A DNA stretch of 64,000 nucleotides from Saprospirales bacterium GYS_P2D. GTDB taxonomy: Bacteria; Bacteroidota; Bacteroidia; Chitinophagales; Saprospiraceae. The position numbers and the translations under genes were made by a program. The stretch covers positions 496,001 to 560,000 of the forward strand of contig WUUP01000002.1 of the NCBI GenBank assembly GCA_009833045.1, in the 5' to 3' direction. Positions 59,402-64,000 of this stretch are shown piece after piece (position 1 is the stretch's first letter; every line of letters begins with the position of its first letter). The notes under the pieces are model-generated. The model searched no databases, was not told the DNA's origin, and saw only the letters and a program-made list of their open reading frames with translations.

Positions 59402-60358
59402 GTCCGCACTGTCCATACGCCCTAGGATCTCGACTGTCTGATCGGCATGTACGACTCCTATATCATCAGTCGCAAAGAAAGACATGCTATGAACATTAGC
59501 TAAGTCAAGGATATTCACCCTCCCCTTTCGTCCATTGGGCAATACCTGAAAAGGATCTGTCGGATCGGTAATCACTATGCGCATCCGTTCATTCATCTCA
59601 AAGCGGCCGTCATGAGTACTATACAGCTGACTGAGACACTCCGACATCCCATACTCTGAGCATATCTGCGCATCGGTAAAACATCTGGCTAACTCTCCGT
59701 GTATCTCAGCACGAGTCATCTCACGTCTAAACTTCTTCATGCCGCCAGTCTCGATAACTATCAGATCATCAAGCCCATCATGCTCGTACTGCTCGGTATA
59801 ATCTAATAAGGCAAAACTAACTCCAAACAATACGGTCGGGCGACCTAACACTTTATTAGCCTCTATATGTCTACAGAGTCCAGCCTGGTCATCCAGATAG
59901 TAAGCGCAGTCATGCATGGATCTATCCATGAAGTGCGACACCATACTCAGCAGCGAGCTATCTGGATTGTCATGATAATTAGGCAACAGGCCTAAGAACT
60001 CGATTCCTGCGATATCGTCAAAGTATACTTCAAAAAGATCCGCAGCATTCTGATGATAAAAAGCAAGGTGTCGGATTAGATGCTGACTACGATCGCCTCC
60101 CGTACCACTACTTCTGAATAAGGTGATCGGCTCCCACTCTCCCGTCTTTATTTCCTGAGTCTTGAAAAATGAAATAGGAGCAAAGGCTATATCCGCTGGA
60201 GTAGCAGGCAGTTGATCGTATCTACCTATGAGCTGCAAAAACTCTTTATAGATAGGATTGTTTTCTCTCTGATAGAGATAGACATCCTTCCAGATGGATT
60301 CGAATGTCGTTTCTTTATTTTCTAATGAAATGATGATATCTTGATATCTCTTATCCAA
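59375..60358 (-). CDS. LuxE/acyl-protein-synthetase-like protein
   Basis: 327 residues from a TTG at 60358. FKTQEIKTGEW, the SSGTGGDRSQH loop near 85-95 (an ATP-binding segment like that in LuxE), and a later SEYGMSECLSQLYS and GRMDSADLRGCN at the end match the LuxE-like branch of the ANL superfamily. LuxE activates a fatty acid as acyl-AMP and passes it on. Related Bacteroidota proteins are annotated as acyl transferases and often sit near fatty-acid or lipid genes, but here the neighbours are an amidase and a lipoprotein. No partner reductase or luciferase is present. Confidence 0.8.
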   Translation of the reverse strand: MDKRYQDIIISLENKETTFESIWKDVYLYQRENNPIYKEFLQLIGRYDQLPATPADIAFAPISFFKTQEIKTGEWEPITLFRSSGTGGDRSQHLIRHLAFYHQNAADLFEVYFDDIAGIEFLGLLPNYHDNPDSSLLSMVSHFMDRSMHDCAYYLDDQAGLCRHIEANKVLGRPTVLFGVSFALLDYTEQYEHDGLDDLIVIETGGMKKFRREMTRAEIHGELARCFTDAQICSEYGMSECLSQLYSTHDGRFEMNERMRIVITDPTDPFQVLPNGRKGRVNILDLANVHSMSFFATDDIGVVHADQTVEILGRMDSADLRGCNYLI

Positions 60359-60370
60359 TTACAATAGCTT

Positions 60371-60844
60371 ATGATCAGAGTTTATGCCATTGCAGCCATG
60401 CTTACACTACTATTAATAGCCTGTGGAGATGATCCTGTAGGCAATAATAGTCCAGTCATCAGCTATAATGGGATGAGCAAAGATAATATAGTGCAGGGTT
60501 CTCTGGGACTCGAAGACACTCTGGTCATCGGATTGACATTCGAAGACATAGACGGCGATCTCGATGAAGCCATGAATAACATCGTCGTCATCGATACTCG
60601 CAATGGTGAGATCCACTACACCAATACAGTACCTGACCTGCCAGAATCCGAAAACGGGAACAAAGGCCAAATGCAGATTTCTGTACCAACTCTTTGCTGT
60701 TTATTTGATGATGGCACGCCGCCATGTGAGTCACCACCAGATTTCCCCACTAATGAATTTAGCTTTGAGATCTACATTTTTGACGCTCAAGGCAATCAAT
60801 CCAATCGAGTGTCGACTCCAGAGTTTACACTATTGTGTAATTGA
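60371..60844 (+). CDS. Lipoprotein of unknown function
   Basis: 157 residues. The signal peptide MIRVYAIAAMLTLLLIAC gives a lipobox with Cys18. The mature part is beta-rich and acidic (LEDTLVIGLTFEDIDGDLDEA, FEIYIFDAQGNQSN), like a small Ig-type fold, with cysteines near 110-125 (LCCLFDDGTPPC). Similar short lipoproteins are common in Saprospiraceae with no known role. It starts 12 bases from the divergent LuxE-like gene, and its end overlaps hemF by 20 bases. Confidence 0.75.
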   Translation: MIRVYAIAAMLTLLLIACGDDPVGNNSPVISYNGMSKDNIVQGSLGLEDTLVIGLTFEDIDGDLDEAMNNIVVIDTRNGEIHYTNTVPDLPESENGNKGQMQISVPTLCCLFDDGTPPCESPPDFPTNEFSFEIYIFDAQGNQSNRVSTPEFTLLCN

Positions 60845-61733
60845 CCCAATCTACTCCTTTCTTGAGTAATGACTGAGTCTGCTTTTCAAAGTCTTCAGTA
60901 GTCTGATAATTGTATTCGTAGTGTACCACTGGCGGTAGCGACATGAGTATAGACTCGATCCGGCCATTAGTCTGTAGACCAAATTTCGTCCCTCGATCAT
61001 ATACCAGATTAAACTCGACATATCGGCCACGACGGATCATCTGCCAGTTTCGGTCAGCAGGTGTATAGTCCATTGATACTCTGCGGCGATAGATACTACT
61101 ATATAGCGGCACGAATGCCTCTCCTACAGCCTGTACAAACCGCCAGATATCAAGTTTGCTACGTCCATAGGATTCATTGAGTCGGTCAAAGAAGATACCG
61201 CCTATGCCACGAGTCTCTTGTCGATGAGGTATATAGAAGTAATTGTCTGCCCATTCTTTGAATTCACCATAAGCTTTACCATCAAAGCTATCGCACACTT
61301 GCTTCAGTCCCTGATGAAACTCCTGAGCATCCTCTGGATAGACCTGATGAGGAGTAAGGTCTATGCCTCCACCAAACCACCAGTCTCCCTGATCAGTCTC
61401 AAAGTAGCGCACGTTCATATGTATGATCGGCACTAATGGATGCTGAGGATGCAGGACTATCGATACGCCCGTTGCTACGAAGTTATTCGGCGCAAGCCCT
61501 AAACCTTTAGCTATGACTTCTGGCATCTCTCCTTGAACAGCTGAGAAATTGACTCCACCCTTTTCTATACCTTCACCTTGGATGATACGGGTACGACCTC
61601 CACCACCCTCAGGCCTATCCCAGAGATCCTGTTGAAATTTCGCTGAACCATCTAATTGCTCTAATCCAATACAGATGCGATCCTGTAGCCCTTTAAACCA
61701 ATCTATAATATGTGCTGAGGTCAGTATATCCAC
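60825..61733 (-). CDS. hemF: Oxygen-dependent coproporphyrinogen III oxidase
   Basis: 302 residues from a GTG start at 61733, the family's usual length. Conserved segments are GGGRTRIIQGEGIEKGGVNFS, PHQVYPEDAQEFHQ-type metal-loop residues, WWFGGGIDLTP, RRGRYVEFNLVYDRGTKFGL, and SLPPVVHYEYNY. It decarboxylates coproporphyrinogen III to protoporphyrinogen IX with oxygen in haem synthesis. It is the last gene of a three-gene run on the minus strand (transaldolase, ArsC-like, hemF; gaps of 8 and 5 bases). Confidence 0.96.
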   Translation of the reverse strand: MDILTSAHIIDWFKGLQDRICIGLEQLDGSAKFQQDLWDRPEGGGGRTRIIQGEGIEKGGVNFSAVQGEMPEVIAKGLGLAPNNFVATGVSIVLHPQHPLVPIIHMNVRYFETDQGDWWFGGGIDLTPHQVYPEDAQEFHQGLKQVCDSFDGKAYGEFKEWADNYFYIPHRQETRGIGGIFFDRLNESYGRSKLDIWRFVQAVGEAFVPLYSSIYRRRVSMDYTPADRNWQMIRRGRYVEFNLVYDRGTKFGLQTNGRIESILMSLPPVVHYEYNYQTTEDFEKQTQSLLKKGVDWVNYTIV

Positions 61734-61738
61734 TCGAT

Positions 61739-62095
61739 CTATTTATTGACAGTAGCGGCCATCGCCTCCACTGTCTTTTTAGAGTTACCCACGAAGACTT
61801 GATCTTCAAACACGATCACAGGTCGCTTGAGAAATGTATATTCACTCAATATCAGATCTCGATACTGCCCATCCTCCGTCAGGGATTCTTTCTCCAGCTC
61901 TTTATACTTCCGAGCTCTTTTATTAAAAGCTTCTTCGTACTTCAGACCTGCAGAACTGACCACCTCGTCCAGCTGATCAGTAGTGATATTGGATTTTTTA
62001 ATATCGACCAGATCAAACTGATTTATATTATCTATCTGGCCCATGATACGCTTACAGGTATCACAGGTAGAGAGGTAGAAGATTGTATTTTTCAT
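61739..62095 (-). CDS. ArsC/Spx-family thioredoxin-fold protein
   Basis: 118 residues. The opening FYLSTCDTCKRIM carries a C11-x-x-C14 pair, and later segments (LKYEEAFNKRARKYKE, FLKRPVIVFEDQVFVGNSKK) match the ArsC/Spx fold, including the cis-proline region R-P-V. Such proteins include arsenate reductases and Spx regulators; without the arsenate-specific arginine pattern I would not call arsenate reductase with certainty. It lies between the transaldolase and hemF genes, with gaps of 8 and 5 bases. Confidence 0.82.
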   Translation of the reverse strand: MKNTIFYLSTCDTCKRIMGQIDNINQFDLVDIKKSNITTDQLDEVVSSAGLKYEEAFNKRARKYKELEKESLTEDGQYRDLILSEYTFLKRPVIVFEDQVFVGNSKKTVEAMAATVNK

Positions 62096-62103
62096 AGCTA
62101 AGA

Positions 62104-62760
62104 TTAGCTATTTCCTTTGGCGTAGTCAGCTAAGAATTTTTCTAATCCAATATCCGTCAATGGATGCTTGAGCAGACCTAAGATCGCAGAAAGTGGACAA
62201 GTCACAATATCCGCTCCTGACTGTGCAGCCTGAACGATGTGGCGAGAGTTTCTGATCGATGCAGCGAGTATCTCTGTATCATAGCCCTGTATCGCATATA
62301 TTTCAGCGATCTGACTGATCAGCTGCATACCATCCCAGTTGATATCATCGACTCTACCGATAAATGGAGAAATGTAAGTAGCTCCTGCTTTAGCCGCTAA
62401 AATTGCCTGGCCAGCAGAGAAGACCAACGTGCAATTAGTATTGATACCATTGTCGCTAAACCATCTGATCGCTTTGATCCCTTCTTTGATCATTGGGACC
62501 TTCACGACTATATTCGGAGCGATATCTGCGAGCACTTTACCTTCAGCAACGATCCCTTCGAAATCGGTAGAGATCACCTCTGCAGATACGTCACCATCGA
62601 CTATGTCACAGATCTTTTTGTAGTGAGCCTTGATATTAGCATCACCAGTGATACCTTCTTTGGCCATGAGAGAAGGATTAGTCGTGACTCCGTCTAATAT
62701 ACCTAAGTCGTGTGCCTCTTGGATATGATCAAGAGATGCTGTATCGATGAAAAAACGCAT
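62104..62760 (-). CDS. Transaldolase / fructose-6-phosphate aldolase (TalC/Fsa type)
   Basis: 218 residues, the size of the short transaldolase family. [16 protein letters not shown] and [14 protein letters not shown] are hallmark segments. The Schiff-base lysine is Lys87 in [20 protein letters not shown] and [26 protein letters not shown] complete the fold. The family contains both transaldolases and fructose-6-phosphate aldolases, which cannot be separated safely by eye. It acts in the cytoplasm on pentose-phosphate or hexose intermediates. It heads the three-gene run to hemF. Confidence 0.93.
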   Translation of the reverse strand: MRFFIDTASLDHIQEAHDLGILDGVTTNPSLMAKEGITGDANIKAHYKKICDIVDGDVSAEVISTDFEGIVAEGKVLADIAPNIVVKVPMIKEGIKAIRWFSDNGINTNCTLVFSAGQAILAAKAGATYISPFIGRVDDINWDGMQLISQIAEIYAIQGYDTEILAASIRNSRHIVQAAQSGADIVTCPLSAILGLLKHPLTDIGLEKFLADYAKGNS

Positions 62761-62798
62761 TGGATTTGTTATTTTATAGTAATGGAAAGTGCAAAAAT

Positions 62799-62897
62799 AA
62801 AAAAGTGAGGAATCACACCAAACCGCTACAACCTAATACCCTTGCTGCGTTTCCGCCCTGGGGGAGTTCTTAGGGAGCTGGCCGTATGACCCTCACC
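62799..62897 (-). ncRNA. ffs: Small bacterial signal recognition particle RNA (4.5S-type)
   Basis: The minus strand carries the SRP Ffh-binding apical hairpin: CAGG-GC-GGAA-AC-GCAGCAAGGG, with the GGAA tetraloop and the conserved asymmetric loop. The closing stem pairs GTGAGG (62891-62896, minus strand) with CCTCAC (62805-62810), and CATAC with GTGTG and CCTAA with TTAGG pair inside it. The 3' end runs straight into TTTTTTATTTTT, a terminator. Length about 95 bases suits Bacteroidota. The RNA joins Ffh to target membrane-protein ribosomes. A near-consensus promoter ends 6 bases before the inferred 5' end. Confidence 0.92.
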
Positions 62898-62902
62898 GGC
62901 CG

Positions 62903-62933
62903 CAAAAGTAAACTTTTCATCTATATGGTCAAA
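62903..62933 (-). promoter_or_regulatory. Promoter of the SRP RNA gene
   Basis: On the minus strand TTTG (62930-62933), a 19-base spacer and TACTTTTG (62903-62910) fit the Bacteroidota -33/-7 consensus exactly. The expected start site, about 6 bases downstream, coincides with the base of the SRP RNA stem. Confidence 0.8.
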
Positions 62934-63029
62934 TAGTTTATCAAAAATTACTCAAATACCTCAAAAAAGTGCCCTTGCGCAAGGATACTCCACAGCGCAT
63001 ATCTGCAGGATTATTTATCACCAGTGTAG

Positions 63030-63037
63030 TACATTTG
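63030..63037 (+). promoter_or_regulatory. Candidate -7 box of the GH3 gene
   Basis: TACATTTG matches TAnnTTTG 30 bases before the ATG at 63068. No convincing -33 element was found, so this is tentative. Confidence 0.35.
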
Positions 63038-63067
63038 ACTGATCTAACTTATAAAACAACCGAAGTC

Positions 63068-64000
63068 ATGAAATTCATAAATCTAAGCCTGTGCCTCGCA
63101 CTGATACTCTGTGCCTGCGCTTCTACTTCTCAGCCTATCACTAAAAAAGAGCCATCGAAATCTATCGATCAGATGGTCGATGAACTTCTGGCCAAAATGA
63201 CACTGGAAGAAAAGGTCGGTCAGATGAATCAGTACAATGGATTTTATGACATCACTGGTCCAGTGCCCGAAGAAGGTAATGCAGCCATCAAGTATGAGCA
63301 TCTCAGAAAAGGCTATGTCGGCTCGATGCTCAATGTGCATGGTGTCGAACAAGTACGTAAAATCCAACAGATCGTAGTCGAGGAAAGTAGGCTCGGTATT
63401 CCATTAATTTTTGCATTTGATGTGATGCATGGATATAAGACACAATCTCCCATACCATTGGCAGAATCCGCCAGCTGGGATATGGAGACTATCGAGCGAT
63501 CTGCACAAGTGGCAGCTGCGGAGGCTGCAGCAGTAGGTCTCAATTGGACATTCGCTCCTATGGTAGATATCTCTCGAGATGCTCGATGGGGTCGAGTCAT
63601 GGAGGGAGCCGGTGAAGATCCATATCTCGGATCTGAGATCGCCAAAGCGAGAGTGCGGGGATTTCAGGGAGATGATCTATCAGCGACTCACACGATAGCC
63701 GCCTGCGCAAAGCATTTCGCAGGATATGGCTTTGCAGAAGGAGGTAGAGACTATAATACCACGGATGTCGGGACCAATACTTTATACAATATGATTTTAC
63801 CACCATTCGAAGCGACAATAGAGGCTAATGTCCGCACATTTATGAATGGATTCAATCTATTGAATGGTGTACCCGTGAATGGGGACCGTTTTTTACAAAG
63901 AGATATACTCAAAGGTAAATGGGATTTTGATGGATTCGTAGTATCTGACTGGGGATCGATCGCAGAGATGATACCGCATGGGCATGCTGCAGACCTCGCT
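63068..64000 (+). CDS. Glycoside hydrolase family 3 beta-glucosidase-like lipoprotein, 5' part (runs off right edge)
   Basis: 311 codons open to the window edge. MKFINLSLCLALILCAC is a lipoprotein signal with Cys17 the likely anchor. The GH3 N-terminal barrel follows: LAKMTLEEKVGQMNQY, GIPLIFAFDVMHGYKT, NWTFAPMVDISRDARWGRVMEGAGEDP, ACAKHFAGYG, and VVSDWGS with the catalytic Asp at about 294. The KHF and SDW motifs are intact. It resembles BglX, which releases glucose from beta-linked oligosaccharides in the periplasm. The C-terminal half is beyond the window. The linkage specificity is not certain. Confidence 0.93.
   Translation, partial: MKFINLSLCLALILCACASTSQPITKKEPSKSIDQMVDELLAKMTLEEKVGQMNQYNGFYDITGPVPEEGNAAIKYEHLRKGYVGSMLNVHGVEQVRKIQQIVVEESRLGIPLIFAFDVMHGYKTQSPIPLAESASWDMETIERSAQVAAAEAAAVGLNWTFAPMVDISRDARWGRVMEGAGEDPYLGSEIAKARVRGFQGDDLSATHTIAACAKHFAGYGFAEGGRDYNTTDVGTNTLYNMILPPFEATIEANVRTFMNGFNLLNGVPVNGDRFLQRDILKGKWDFDGFVVSDWGSIAEMIPHGHAADLA

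Noticed and set aside
61739-62095. Arsenate reductase in an arsenic operon
   Set aside because: Neighbours are transaldolase and hemF; no ArsR or arsenite exporter is present.
1-64000. tRNA genes, rRNA, insertion sequences, prophage or integrase genes
   Set aside because: I looked on both strands and saw no cloverleaf-like T-loop sequence, transposase or integrase motif that I could support.

Overview
The window looks like a chromosomal segment of a marine-type Bacteroidota, most likely a member of the Saprospiria (Saprospiraceae/Lewinellaceae). The evidence is a SusC-type TonB-dependent receptor, two secreted proteins with dockerin-like and type IX secretion (T9SS) C-terminal sorting domains, TAnnTTTG-type -7 promoter boxes, a Bacteroidota-style small SRP RNA, a long-form GAPDH, a NagB/PIG-L fusion, and a nitroreductase very like the iodotyrosine deiodinase I remember from Haliscomenobacter. 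I ran no database search, so family assignments are by eye.

Layout. 1-2161: 5' part of a susC gene that runs off the left edge. 2.5-5.6 kb: VOC protein, DUF2200 protein, two lipoproteins (DUF1080 and an alpha/beta hydrolase) and a divergent lipoprotein cytochrome c. 5.6-9.7 kb: epoxide-hydrolase-like protein with a WYL regulator, then mqo, with two copies of a small double-hairpin repeat in the flanking gaps. 9.7-13.7 kb: long GAPDH, acyl-CoA ligase and the deiodinase-like flavoprotein. 13.75-19.2 kb, minus strand: an amino-sugar block (nagB-PIG-L fusion, sodium/solute symporter, tiny secreted protein) and lysC. 19.3-20.0 kb: an ACT-domain protein divergent from lysC. 20.0-37.6 kb: one 5863-residue secreted protein that fills more than a quarter of the window.

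37.7-46.1 kb is housekeeping: Nudix hydrolase, pyrE, M42 aminopeptidase, UbiA-like membrane protein, trmD, M20 dipeptidase, diadenylate cyclase cdaA and a prolyl oligopeptidase lipoprotein. 46.2-50.0 kb: a small secreted protein, miaE and a second T9SS protein. 50.1-54.6 kb: an AT-rich gene of unknown function, then an ABC exporter/HlyD pair. 54.7-58.1 kb, minus strand: ccmB-ccmC-ccmD-gdh. 58.1-62.8 kb: amidase, LuxE-like protein, lipoprotein, and a tight hemF/ArsC-like/transaldolase operon. 62.8-62.9 kb: SRP RNA with a near-ideal promoter. 63.07 kb to the edge: 5' part of a GH3 beta-glucosidase.

Taken together the genes suit a heterotroph that feeds on polymers (SusC, GH3, amino-sugar use, several peptidases), respires aerobically (Mqo, cytochrome c maturation, oxygen-dependent HemF) and puts large repetitive proteins on its surface through T9SS. 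No tRNA, CRISPR array, insertion sequence or prophage gene was seen. The most unusual object is the giant repeat protein, in which nearly every one of 21 tandem domains carries an acidic DxDxS-type loop.
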